Source: Pseudopelobacter sp964601865 (GTDB lineage Bacteria; Desulfobacterota; Desulfuromonadia; Geobacterales; Pseudopelobacteraceae). From it: DNA of 11,260 nucleotides. Positions 1 to 7,194 of this stretch are shown here, piece by piece. The notes under the pieces were generated by a model, which ran no database searches, was not told the DNA's origin, and was given only the letters and a program-made list of their open reading frames with translations. Every line of letters begins with the position of its first letter. Positions within the stretch are counted from its first letter, which is position 1. The DNA lies in NCBI GenBank assembly GCA_964601865.1, contig CAZRPI010000111.1:1-11260 (forward strand), written 5' to 3'. Made by a program: the position numbers and the translations under genes.

Positions 1-458
1 AAGCGGAAGATGCGGTCGAGGGGGATCCCCTCCTGATGATGCCAGATATCGGCCGCCTCCTGGTCATCCTTGTACACCGATACGTACAGGCGGTTCTTGT
101 CCAGCCCCAGCTCTTTCGTCAGAAACTCCCAGGCAAAGGCGATGGCCTCCTTCTTGAAATAGTCGCCGAACGAAAAATTTCCCAGCATCTCGAAGAAGGT
201 GTGGTGCCGCGCCGTACGCCCCACGTTTTCCAGGTCGTTGTGCTTGCCGCCGGCCCGGACGCACTTCTGGGAGCTGCAGGCGCGGGTATAGTCCCGTTTT
301 TCCAGGCCGAGAAAGCAGTCCTTGAACTGGTTCATACCGGCATTGGCGAACATGAGGGTGGGGTCGTTCTTCGGAATGATGCCCGAACTGGGCACGATCG
401 TATGTCCCCGATCGGAGAAAAATTTCAGAAACCGCGTGCGTATCTCGCTGCCTTTCAT
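1..458 (-). CDS. alaS: Alanyl-tRNA synthetase, N-terminal part (3' end outside the window)
   Basis: This cytoplasmic class II aminoacyl-tRNA synthetase charges tRNA-Ala with alanine. I translated the minus strand from the ATG at 458 and obtained 152 codons open to the window edge. The protein begins MKGSEIRTRFLKFFSDRGH and continues with NDPTLMFANAGMNQFKDCF, the KRDYTRACSSQKCVRAGGKHNDLENVG stretch split around residues 54-80, and RHHTFFEMLGNFSFGDYFK near residues 83-101, which is the class II motif 2 region of AlaRS. All are hallmark AlaRS N-terminal blocks. The full protein is usually about 870-880 residues, so about 17% is seen here, and the editing and C-Ala domains lie outside. An AGGGA sits six bases before the ATG. 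The gene follows recX after 31 bp and is probably the last visible member of the recA-pilT-recX transcript. Confidence 0.97.
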   Translation of the reverse strand, partial: MKGSEIRTRFLKFFSDRGHTIVPSSGIIPKNDPTLMFANAGMNQFKDCFLGLEKRDYTRACSSQKCVRAGGKHNDLENVGRTARHHTFFEMLGNFSFGDYFKKEAIAFAWEFLTKELGLDKNRLYVSVYKDDQEAADIWHHQEGIPLDRIFR

Positions 459-489
459 CTGGTATCCCTACTTTTCATTGGATTTGAAA

Positions 490-1002
490 TTACGATTCTT
501 CGGCCTTCATGGCGCGCAGCGCCGCTGACAGGGTAAAACCGCGGCGCCGGAGGTAATCCAGCACCCTGCGTTTTTCCCGGTCGCTGGCCGAGGGGAAAGA
601 AAAATCCGGAAAGCGGCGCGCCAATGCGGAAAGCGCGTCTTCATCCTCGCTGCGCTCCCCCAGAACCCCGGTCAACACCTCCGAGACGATCTCCTCCGGG
701 ATTCCACGACGTTGCATCTCCACCCTGAGACGGAAACCATAGTAACGTCCCGACCTCAGGGCCGACTCGGCGAACCGTTCGGCGAAACGGCGGTCGCTGA
801 CCCAGTTTTCCGCTTCCAGACCGGAAACCGCCTCTTCCAGGTCCTCCTCGGCAAAATTTCTGGCGCGCAGTTTCTGCTTGAGCCGGGCCACGGAATAATC
901 CTGGTCCGCGAGAAGCTTCAGGGCGTACCGGCGGGCCCCCTCGGTCGAGGACGGTTCAGTACTTTTCGATCTTGAAGGAACCGTTTTCCTCGTGCTTTTC
1001 AT
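490..1002 (-). CDS. recX: RecX, regulatory protein of RecA
   Basis: RecX binds RecA filaments and limits their extension and activity in the cytoplasm. From the ATG at 1002 the protein has 170 residues, near the family norm of about 150-170. The conserved part starts at EGARRYALKLLADQDYS and carries the three-helix repeat pattern of the family, with ARLKQKLRARNF, ENWVSDRRFAERFAES and GFRLRVEMQRRGI. The usual DD before xxFA is SD here. The start is uncertain. Upstream in-frame ATGs lie at 1023 and 1035, without a Shine-Dalgarno sequence. The ATG at 1002 has AAGGA, but only two bases away. All options overlap the 3' end of pilT, by 47 bp for the start chosen. The first 22 or so residues are basic and Ser-rich and look unconserved. 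The overlap suggests translational coupling to pilT, two genes downstream of recA. Confidence 0.92.
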   Translation of the reverse strand: MKSTRKTVPSRSKSTEPSSTEGARRYALKLLADQDYSVARLKQKLRARNFAEEDLEEAVSGLEAENWVSDRRFAERFAESALRSGRYYGFRLRVEMQRRGIPEEIVSEVLTGVLGERSEDEDALSALARRFPDFSFPSASDREKRRVLDYLRRRGFTLSAALRAMKAEES

Positions 1003-2113
1003 CTTCCTTGTGCTCGAAACCATCCCAGGAGGCATCGGAGGTGGAGGAGATGCCGGAAACCTTCAGGGCGAAATCATCCGGATTGGAACATTGCCTCAGG
1101 GCTTCCTCATAGGTGATCATCTTTGAAGTGAACAGCTTCATGATCGATTGATCGAAACTCTGCATGCCGTAGGAGACAAATCCCTGGGTTATGGCCTCGC
1201 CCAGCTGCTTGGTCTTGTCCTTGTCGTCGATGCATTCCCGCACCCTGGCCGTGCCCAGCATGACCTCAACCGCCGGCACACGCCCCTTGCCGTCCGCCCG
1301 GGGCACGAGCCGCTGGGAGATGACCCCCCTGATGACGCCCGCCAGCTGCATGCGCACCTGGCGCTGGTGGTAGGGCGGAAAAACGCCGATAATGCGGTTT
1401 ATGGTCTCGGCCGCGTCGGTCGTGTGGAGCGTGGACATGACCAGATGCCCGGTTTCGGCCGCCGTCAGCGCCGTCTCGATGGTCTCGTAGTCACGCATCT
1501 CGCCCACCAGGATCACGTCCGGGTCCTGGCGCAGCGCGGCCTTGAGGGCTCCGGAAAAGGTCGGGGTATCGGTGCCCACTTCGCGCTGGCTGATAATGCT
1601 CTTGTTGTCCCGGTGAAGAAATTCCACCGGATCTTCGATGGTAATGATGTTGGAGGTCCGGGTCTGGTTGATGTTGTCAATCATGGCGGCCAGCGTGCTG
1701 GACTTACCCGAACCGGTCGTGCCGGTCACCAGGATGAGGCCGCGCTCCTCTAAGCACAGCTTCTTGATCACGGGGGGAAGGTTCAGCCCCTCCAGGGTGG
1801 GGATGGTGAAGGAAATCGATCGGAAAACCATCGCCACCGTTCCCCTCTGGCGGTAAACGCTGACCCTGAAACGGCCCAGCCCGGGAACCGCGTACGCCAG
1901 GTCCACTTCACAATGTTCCTCGAACGTGCGTCTCTGGCGATCATTCATCATGGACTGGGCCATGGAGCCGACGATATCGGGCGCAAGCCGCGGCGCGTTG
2001 GGGATGGGATGCAATCTCCCGTCGATGCGCACTATGGGCGGCAACCCCGTCTTGATATGAATATCCGAACCCTTTGCCTTGACGGCGATGGTAAGAATCT
2101 CATTCAGTTCCAT
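956..2113 (-). CDS. pilT: PilT-family type IV pilus retraction ATPase (divergent paralogue)
   Basis: PilT/PilU proteins are hexameric cytoplasmic ATPases that drive type IV pilus retraction at the inner membrane. From the ATG at 2113 there are 385 residues. The N-terminal PAS-like domain (about 1-100) is followed by the RecA-like ATPase core: Walker A GTTGSGKS (131-138), Asp box NIITIEDPVEF (155-165), Walker B DVILVGEMRD (199-208) and His box TGHLVMSTLHTTDA (221-234). The place where PilT proteins carry AIRNLIRE reads TARVRECIDD (288-297), so that retraction motif is not conserved. The C-terminus adds a charged tail rich in Glu, Lys and His (about 365-385). A GGAGG six bases before the ATG at 2113 decides the start; an in-frame TTG at 2119 would abut this site. 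The gene lies 14 bp behind recA. PilU-like or Geobacter-type extra PilT are the alternatives; the exact role is unknown. Confidence 0.93.
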   Translation of the reverse strand: MELNEILTIAVKAKGSDIHIKTGLPPIVRIDGRLHPIPNAPRLAPDIVGSMAQSMMNDRQRRTFEEHCEVDLAYAVPGLGRFRVSVYRQRGTVAMVFRSISFTIPTLEGLNLPPVIKKLCLEERGLILVTGTTGSGKSSTLAAMIDNINQTRTSNIITIEDPVEFLHRDNKSIISQREVGTDTPTFSGALKAALRQDPDVILVGEMRDYETIETALTAAETGHLVMSTLHTTDAAETINRIIGVFPPYHQRQVRMQLAGVIRGVISQRLVPRADGKGRVPAVEVMLGTARVRECIDDKDKTKQLGEAITQGFVSYGMQSFDQSIMKLFTSKMITYEEALRQCSNPDDFALKVSGISSTSDASWDGFEHKEDEKHEENGSFKIEKY

Positions 2114-2119
2114 CGACAA

Positions 2120-2124
2120 CCTCC
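2120..2124 (-). promoter_or_regulatory. Ribosome binding site of pilT
   Basis: On the minus strand GGAGG stands six bases before the ATG at 2113, in the 14-bp gap between the recA stop and pilT. It supports ATG 2113 over the in-frame TTG at 2119, which would directly touch the site. Confidence 0.8.
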
Positions 2125-2127
2125 CGC

Positions 2128-3150
2128 CTATTCGTTTCCGGCAGCAGACGGTTTAATCAGCTCCATCAGCCTGGCCTCGATATCCGCCAGTATTTCGGGG
2201 TGTTCGGTCAGGAATGTCCGGCTGTTCTCGCGTCCCTGGCCGATACGCTCCTTGTTGTAGGAGTACCAGGCCCCGCTTTTTTCGATTATGGATTTTTCAA
2301 CCGCCAGATCCAGCACATCACCGGTACGGGAAATCCCCTCCCCATACAGGATGTCGAACTCCACCTCTCGGAAGGGGGGCGCAACCTTGTTCTTCACCAC
2401 CTTGACCCTGGTGCGCGAACCGATGACGTTATCCCCCTGCTTCAGGGTGGCGATCTTGCGGATGTCCATGCGCACGGAGGCGTAGAACTTGAGCGCGTTC
2501 CCGCCGGTGGTGGTCTCGGGATTGCCGAACATGACTCCCAGCTTCATCCGGATCTGGTTGATGAAAATAACGCAGCAGTTGGACTTGGAGATAATGCCGG
2601 TCAACTTGCGAAGCGCCTGGGACATGAGGCGGGCCTGCAGCCCCATGTGGGAGTCGCCCATCTCCCCCTCGATCTCGGCCTTGGGAACCAGGGCCGCAAC
2701 GGAATCGACCACCAGGACATCGATGGCGCCGCTCCGGACAAGCGTTTCGGCGATTTCAAGGGCCTGTTCACCGGTGTCGGGCTGGGAAACCAGCAGATCA
2801 TCGGTCTTGACGCCCAGTTTGCGGGCATAGCCGATATCAAGGGCATGTTCGGCGTCGATGAACGCGGCAATACCGCCAAGCTTCATCGCTTCGGCCACGA
2901 TGTGGAGCGCCAGGGTGGTCTTGCCGGAAGATTCCGGTCCGTAGATCTCCACGACCCTGCCCCGAGGCACCCCTCCGACCCCCAGCGCCAGGTCGAGAGA
3001 TACCGAACCGGTCGGTATCGCCTCAACGCCGGGCAGAGCCTCGTCGTTACCCAGCCGCATGATGGCGCCCTTGCCGAACTGTTTTTCAATCTGGCTCAGG
3101 GCAAGCTCGATAGCCTTGTTTTTTCCCGAGGATGAGTTGTTTTCCGACAT
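2128..3150 (-). CDS. recA: Recombinase A
   Basis: RecA forms ATP-dependent filaments on single-stranded DNA, pairs homologous strands and stimulates LexA self-cleavage in the SOS response. The protein has 340 residues from the ATG at 3150. It shows Walker A GPESSGKTT (71-79), the catalytic Glu in IDAEHALD (Glu101), Walker B VLVVD (145-149), the L1 region around EGEMGDSHMGLQARLMSQALRK split over 161-182, the L2 loop GNPETTTGGNALKFYASVR (209-227) and the signature ALKFYASVR. The C-terminal tail is shorter and less acidic than in E. coli (353 residues). The start at 3150 is chosen because AGGAGG lies five bases upstream and MSENNSSSGKNKAIELAL aligns with normal RecA N-termini; the longer reading frame from 3207 has no such support. 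It is the first gene of the recA-pilT-recX-alaS cluster. Confidence 0.99.
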   Translation of the reverse strand: MSENNSSSGKNKAIELALSQIEKQFGKGAIMRLGNDEALPGVEAIPTGSVSLDLALGVGGVPRGRVVEIYGPESSGKTTLALHIVAEAMKLGGIAAFIDAEHALDIGYARKLGVKTDDLLVSQPDTGEQALEIAETLVRSGAIDVLVVDSVAALVPKAEIEGEMGDSHMGLQARLMSQALRKLTGIISKSNCCVIFINQIRMKLGVMFGNPETTTGGNALKFYASVRMDIRKIATLKQGDNVIGSRTRVKVVKNKVAPPFREVEFDILYGEGISRTGDVLDLAVEKSIIEKSGAWYSYNKERIGQGRENSRTFLTEHPEILADIEARLMELIKPSAAGNE

Positions 3151-3155
3151 ATCCG

Positions 3156-3161
3156 CCTCCT
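3156..3161 (-). promoter_or_regulatory. Ribosome binding site of recA
   Basis: A perfect AGGAGG on the minus strand lies five bases before the ATG at 3150. It fixes the recA start there rather than at the upstream in-frame codon at 3207. Confidence 0.88.
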
Positions 3162-3197
3162 GACCGGCAATGGGGTGCGCAACAAACAAAGGTTTAA

Positions 3198-3234
3198 AAA
3201 GTAGCATATTTAGCGCGCTTATCGCAAGACTTAA
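3198..3234 (-). promoter_or_regulatory. Candidate recA promoter region
   Basis: This AT-rich stretch precedes recA by about 50 bp. Two weak sigma70-like arrangements can be drawn on the minus strand: TTAAGT (3234-3229), 16 bases, TAAATA (3212-3207); or TTGCGA (3227-3222), 18 bases, TACTTT (3203-3198). Neither is a good match, so only the region is proposed. No E. coli CTGT-N8-ACAG, Gram-positive GAAC-N4-GTTC or Geobacter-type GGTT-N2-C-N4-G-N3-ACC LexA box was found between 3151 and 3374. Confidence 0.3.
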
Positions 3235-3290
3235 CTGAACGCGCTCCCGAACGGAAGCATCGGCTCAGGGCTTGGATGCAAATATTATTA

Positions 3291-3320
3291 TTGCCATGGT
3301 TTCGCATCTTATTGTAGATA
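3291..3320 (+). promoter_or_regulatory. Candidate promoter of the L,D-transpeptidase gene
   Basis: On the plus strand TTGCCA (3291-3296) is separated by 18 bases from TAGATA (3315-3320), about 54 bp before the ATG at 3375. This resembles a sigma70-type promoter with a slightly long spacer. It lies in the 224-bp recA/transpeptidase divergent region, which holds no convincing gene; the rest of the region (3235-3290) shows nothing I can name. Confidence 0.45.
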
Positions 3321-3374
3321 TACTTCCAGCAACAAACACCGAATATCACCTGAGCGTCATACGAGATTGCGCCA

Positions 3375-4667
3375 ATGAAACCTCTTGCCATCGCAGCACT
3401 TATCACCCTGCTCGCCACCAGCTTCTCCCGCGCGGATTCACGCGACATCGCCAGGGACAGCGTATCTCTGCTGCAGACCAATTACGCTTCCGTGAGAAGA
3501 AGCGCTGAAATCTCCAATATCTTGAAATCGTTCGCCCTGGCTGAAGAATACCAGCGGCGCGGGGATCGCGAACAGGCCGAACGGTATTACCTGCTCACCA
3601 TCCAGAAAAGCCGCATTCTGATGTCCGCTCTGGCGGACCAGGCTCCCGATGCTTCCCGGCCGGCCCCGCCCCGGTCCGGCGAAAAACCGCGGCCCCTCCC
3701 CGCCGTTCCCGTGCCCGCCGCGGAACCGGCGCCGGCGGTCCGCAAACCGGATTCCGCCCCCACCCAGCGTCCCGAACAGCCAGCCGATTCAAGAGCCCAG
3801 GACGATGAGACGGAAGACGCCTATCCCCAGGAGAGGATCATTTCCTCGAAACTGGTGGGAAGCGCCGATGTTTATTCCGTGAAGAAGGGTGATTCCCTGC
3901 GACTGGTTGCCGCAAAACTCGGGGTAAGCAGACAGCACCTGATCGAGATGAACGACCTGGATCCCAAGGCGTCGTTGAAACCGGGCCGGAAGCTGAGATA
4001 CAACAATTCCAAGATCATACCCCGGCAGATGCGCTACGGTATCATCGTCAACATTCCGGACCGCACCCTGTACTACTTCAAGGATGGAAAGCTGGCCTCG
4101 TCGCTCCCGGTGGCGCTCGGTGTGGCCAAGAAGGGGCGCAATTACGACTGGACAACTCCCACCGGCAAATTCAGGATCGTGGCCAAACAGAAGGATCCGA
4201 CCTGGTTTGTTCCGCCTTCAATCCAGCAGGAAATGGAGAAAAGCGGCAGGGAGGTCATCACCAGCATGCCCCCCGGCAAACGCAATCCGCTGGGAAGATA
4301 CGCCATGAAGACATCACTGCCCGGCATCCTGATCCACAGCACGACAAAACCGGGCTCGATCTACAGCTTTGCAAGCCATGGCTGCATCAGGGTCTACCCG
4401 GAACAGATGGAACGCCTGTTCAGGGAGATCCGAATAAACACGCCCGGCGAGATCATCTATCAGCCGGTCAAACTGGCGGTCACCGAACAGGGAAGGGTAT
4501 TTCTCGAGGTCCATCGGGATGTGTACGGCAAAAACACCGGACTGCAGGAGACTGCGAAACAACTGATCGAGAAGTACAACATCTCGGACCGGGTTGACTG
4601 GAACAAGGTCGAACTGGTGGTCAAGCGCCGGGCCGGGCTGGCGGAAGAAATTTCCCAGATTCCCTGA
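3375..4667 (+). CDS. Secreted LysM / YkuD L,D-transpeptidase
   Basis: Enzymes of the YkuD family use an active-site cysteine to make 3-3 cross-links in peptidoglycan or attach proteins to it; they act outside the inner membrane. The 430-residue protein starts with a signal peptide (cleavage likely after SRA at residue 20). A helical, TPR-like segment follows (about 45-85, LAEEYQRRGDREQAERYYLLTIQ region), then a Pro-rich linker (about 94-137), a LysM peptidoglycan-binding domain (about 166-210, YSVKKGDSLRLVAAKLGVS) and the YkuD domain (about 219-365). The catalytic motif has His321 (IHSTTKPGS) and SHGCIR with His335 and Cys337. A conserved C-terminal tail of about 65 residues follows. The ATG at 3375 has only a weak GAG upstream but directly precedes the signal peptide. 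It is the only plus-strand gene and ends 43 bp from the PBP1A stop. The substrate bond made is inferred, not shown. Confidence 0.93.
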   Translation: MKPLAIAALITLLATSFSRADSRDIARDSVSLLQTNYASVRRSAEISNILKSFALAEEYQRRGDREQAERYYLLTIQKSRILMSALADQAPDASRPAPPRSGEKPRPLPAVPVPAAEPAPAVRKPDSAPTQRPEQPADSRAQDDETEDAYPQERIISSKLVGSADVYSVKKGDSLRLVAAKLGVSRQHLIEMNDLDPKASLKPGRKLRYNNSKIIPRQMRYGIIVNIPDRTLYYFKDGKLASSLPVALGVAKKGRNYDWTTPTGKFRIVAKQKDPTWFVPPSIQQEMEKSGREVITSMPPGKRNPLGRYAMKTSLPGILIHSTTKPGSIYSFASHGCIRVYPEQMERLFREIRINTPGEIIYQPVKLAVTEQGRVFLEVHRDVYGKNTGLQETAKQLIEKYNISDRVDWNKVELVVKRRAGLAEEISQIP

Positions 4668-4678
4668 GGCGGCTTAGG

Positions 4679-4711
4679 GGGGCGAGGCACGGCATTATCA
4701 TGCTGCGCCCC
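4679..4711. terminator. Candidate hairpin between convergent genes
   Basis: GGGGCG (4679-4684) pairs with CGCCCC (4706-4711), and an inner GCAT / ATGC pair (4692-4695 with 4700-4703) closes a TATC loop. It lies between the transpeptidase stop and the PBP stop, where a two-way terminator is expected. There is no T-tract directly behind it on either strand and the stems are interrupted, so the call is weak. Confidence 0.33.
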
Positions 4712-7062
4712 TACTCGTCATCAACCTTTTTTCTCGCTCCCCCGGAATCCCCGTCATAACCTCCCGGTTCCGTTCCCTTGATGAAGCACTCCATTCTGGC
4801 TCCCGGGGTGCCTTCCCTGGCAAGTCTGCCGGTGCGCGGGTTGATCAGGACAAAACTCACGTTTTCAGGCGCCTCGAAATCCTCCACCGGAAGATCGGCA
4901 ACGGATTTCTGCATGAATTCCGCCCAGATGGGCGCCGCGGCCTGGCCTCCCGACCCCCCCGCTCCAAGGGAGCGTTCATGATCGTACCCCACCCATACCC
5001 CCGCAACCAGTTGCGGGACATACCCCACGAACCAGGCGTCCTTAGAGTCGTTGGTCGTTCCGGTCTTTCCCGCCACCGGGCGTCCTATGATGGAGGCGCG
5101 GTGGCCGGTTCCGCTGGAAACAACGCTCTGCATCAGATTGGTGATGACATAGGAGGTCTCGGGAGATATGACCGGGATCGGGGCCGGCTCGGCGCTCTGC
5201 TGCAGGATGACGCCGTCGTTGTCCGTAACTTTCGTAATAAAGGAGACGGGAAGCGAAACCCCCTTGTTGGCGAAAACCGAATACGCGTTCGTCAGTTCCA
5301 TGGGTGAAACGGACGCCGCTCCCAGCGCCAGCGCGAGGTTGGCCGGGATAGTGGAAGTAAAGCCGAATTTCCTGGCATACTCGGCCGCGTAGGCCGCGCC
5401 AATCTGATCCATGATCTTGACGCTGACGATGTTGATGGAGTTGGTCAGGGCCTCCCGCATGGTTACCGGCCCCCTGAAGACGCCGTCGTAGTTTTTCGGC
5501 CTCCAGACGCCGCCCGCGCCGTCCGGATACTCGACCTCGCTGTCTTCGATGACCGTGGCGGGGGTCAGATTCTTGTCCAGCGCCGCGGAATAGATAAATG
5601 GCTTGAAGGCCGAACCGGCGTTCCGCTTCGACTGCATGGCGCGGTTGAACTGGCTCTTCCTGAAGTCGTAGCCGCCGATCATGGCCTTGACGAAGCCGGT
5701 GCGCGGGTCGATGGCAACCAGAGCGGCCTGAACCTCCGGCACCTGATCCAGGGCAAACTGGGCGCCCTCCCTGTTGATCTCGGGCGAAACAACCGTCACC
5801 TCGATCACCGAACCGAGAGAGAGTGATTTCACCGCCTTTTCCGGCTTGCCGTATTCGTTGATCAGGCCGACCCGACCGGCCCAGGACATGTTTTTCCTGC
5901 TGAGGATCCCCTTGCGGTCCCCGACCCGGACGACCGCCTCACCCTTTGCCGGGTTAACGGCGACCACGACCCCCTGATAGGTTTCCCCGCTCTTGAGCAC
6001 GGCCGAATCGATTCCCTCCTCGACCTTGTCACAGAAGGGCTCCACTTCCGACTCGGCCAGATATTTTTCCGGCCCGCGGAATCCCTGGCGCTTGTCAACG
6101 GCCTTGAGCCCCCTCCTGACGCTCTCGAAGGCGGCGCGCTGCATTCCAGCGTTCATGGTGGTGTATATCTTCAGTCCCCCCTTGTAGAGTTGGTCCTCGC
6201 CGTATTTCTCCTCCAGCTGGATCCTGAGGGCTTCGAGAAAATAGGCGGACTCCTCGGTGTTCACCTTCTTCATCGGGTGAATGGAGATGGGAGTGTTCCT
6301 GGCGTGGTCCGCCTCGGCCTGGGTTATGTAAGCCTCCTTGACCATCCGGTCCAGGACGTAGGCCTGATGCTCGCGGGCCTTGTCAAAATGCTTGATGGGA
6401 GAATAGGAGTTCGGCGCCTTGGGAAGCCCGGCCAGCATGGCCATTTCAGCCAGATTGAGCTGATCCACGCTTTTGCCGAAATAGGTCTCGGCAGCCGCCT
6501 GCACGCCGTAGGCCCCGCCGCCGAGATAGATCTGGTTGAGATAGAGATAGAGGATCTCATCCTTGGTGAGTTTTTCCTCCAACCGTTTGGCGAGGATGGC
6601 TTCCTTGATCTTGCGGGAGAACTTCTTTTCCGAAGTCAGCAGCATCGACTTCGTCACCTGCTGGGTTATGGTGGATGCCCCCTCCTTCTTCCGCATGGAG
6701 AGGACATTCTTGAACGCCGCCCGCACTATGCCGAAATAGTCAATCCCCCTGTGGGAGTAGAAATTGGCGTCTTCGGCCGCGACGAAAGCCTGGATCAGCT
6801 TGCGCGGCATCCGGTTGACCGGCACCACGATGCGGCGCTCAAGATAGAACTCCCCCACGAGGCTCCCGTCATCGCCAAAAACCTGGGATACGATGGGGGG
6901 CTTATAATCGGCCAGCCGATCGACCTTGGGCAGACGGGCCAGGAGATAGAAGAAATAGCCGGCCACCCCGAAAACGGATATCACGGCCAGTGTCCCGAAA
7001 AACAGGGCCGCTCCGGCCAGAAAGTTCCTTCCCCTTCCCTTCGATGGTGCTTTTCTATCCAT
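4711..7062 (-). CDS. mrcA: Bifunctional class A penicillin-binding protein 1A (transglycosylase/transpeptidase)
   Basis: This inner-membrane enzyme polymerises lipid II into glycan strands and cross-links them with D,D-transpeptidation. The 783 residues start with a short basic cytoplasmic tail and one membrane anchor (about 14-42). The GT51 domain has catalytic Glu97 in AAEDANFYSHRGID, GASTITQQ (128-135), KEAILAKRLE (153-162, Glu154) and NQIYLGGGAYGVQAAAETYFGK (176-197, written here as family blocks). An OB-like insert domain covers roughly 360-440. The transpeptidase domain has SAFK with nucleophile Ser484, SIN (Ser542) and KTGTTND (from Lys666). The C-terminal tail is short and ends KKVDDE. 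The ATG at 7062 has AGGA six bases upstream. Length and domain order fit PBP1A (MrcA/PonA). It lies 130 bp behind rluD, with its own promoter-like sequence, and faces an L,D-transpeptidase gene. No catalytic residue is missing. Confidence 0.96.
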   Translation of the reverse strand: MDRKAPSKGRGRNFLAGAALFFGTLAVISVFGVAGYFFYLLARLPKVDRLADYKPPIVSQVFGDDGSLVGEFYLERRIVVPVNRMPRKLIQAFVAAEDANFYSHRGIDYFGIVRAAFKNVLSMRKKEGASTITQQVTKSMLLTSEKKFSRKIKEAILAKRLEEKLTKDEILYLYLNQIYLGGGAYGVQAAAETYFGKSVDQLNLAEMAMLAGLPKAPNSYSPIKHFDKAREHQAYVLDRMVKEAYITQAEADHARNTPISIHPMKKVNTEESAYFLEALRIQLEEKYGEDQLYKGGLKIYTTMNAGMQRAAFESVRRGLKAVDKRQGFRGPEKYLAESEVEPFCDKVEEGIDSAVLKSGETYQGVVVAVNPAKGEAVVRVGDRKGILSRKNMSWAGRVGLINEYGKPEKAVKSLSLGSVIEVTVVSPEINREGAQFALDQVPEVQAALVAIDPRTGFVKAMIGGYDFRKSQFNRAMQSKRNAGSAFKPFIYSAALDKNLTPATVIEDSEVEYPDGAGGVWRPKNYDGVFRGPVTMREALTNSINIVSVKIMDQIGAAYAAEYARKFGFTSTIPANLALALGAASVSPMELTNAYSVFANKGVSLPVSFITKVTDNDGVILQQSAEPAPIPVISPETSYVITNLMQSVVSSGTGHRASIIGRPVAGKTGTTNDSKDAWFVGYVPQLVAGVWVGYDHERSLGAGGSGGQAAAPIWAEFMQKSVADLPVEDFEAPENVSFVLINPRTGRLAREGTPGARMECFIKGTEPGGYDGDSGGARKKVDDE

Positions 7063-7122
7063 TCGATTTCCTTATGCGGCTTCGCGCGGGAGCGCCCCTG
7101 TCCTGAATTGACTGCCTGGCAG

Positions 7123-7152
7123 AAAATAGCGCACATCAACCGTTGAATTCAA
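7123..7152 (-). promoter_or_regulatory. Candidate promoter of the PBP1A gene
   Basis: On the minus strand TTGAAT (7152-7147) and TATTTT (7128-7123) are 18 bases apart, about 60 bp before the ATG at 7062. The -35 overlaps a 10-bp perfect palindrome TTGAATTCAA (7143-7152), which could be chance or a small operator. Confidence 0.4.
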
Positions 7153-7166
7153 GCGGAATAACCTTC

Positions 7167-7194
7167 TGGGAACTGGGGATTGGTTACTGGTTTC
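7167..7194. repeat. Four degenerate tandem heptamers behind rluD
   Basis: Plus-strand units are TGGGAAC (7167-7173), TGGGGAT (7174-7180), TGGTTAC (7181-7187) and TGGTTTC (7188-7194). Each starts with TGG and ends in C or T. The array begins in the rluD-PBP intergenic region and its last unit runs into the rluD stop codon. It resembles short tandem heptamer repeats of the CCCCAAT/CCCCAGT kind known from cyanobacterial intergenic DNA, but four units could be a chance run. Confidence 0.45.

Noticed and set aside
455..478. Seven-codon minus-strand ORF whose TGA overlaps the alaS ATG
   Set aside because: ATGA coupling is suggestive, but the mini-ORF has no ribosome site and the main alaS start has its own AGGGA; chance is likelier.
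2200..3135. Long plus-strand reading frame of 311 codons opposite recA
   Set aside because: It lies wholly within the clear recA gene, has no recognisable domain and no good ribosome site; it is a shadow of third-position GC bias.
3212..3219. AGCGCGCT palindrome upstream of recA
   Set aside because: Eight bases only, no match to a known LexA or other operator; expected by chance in a GC-rich genome.
6190..7146. Plus-strand reading frame of 318 codons opposite the PBP1A gene
   Set aside because: Antisense to the conserved transglycosylase domain, with His/Gly/Leu-rich low-grade sequence and no motif; shadow frame.
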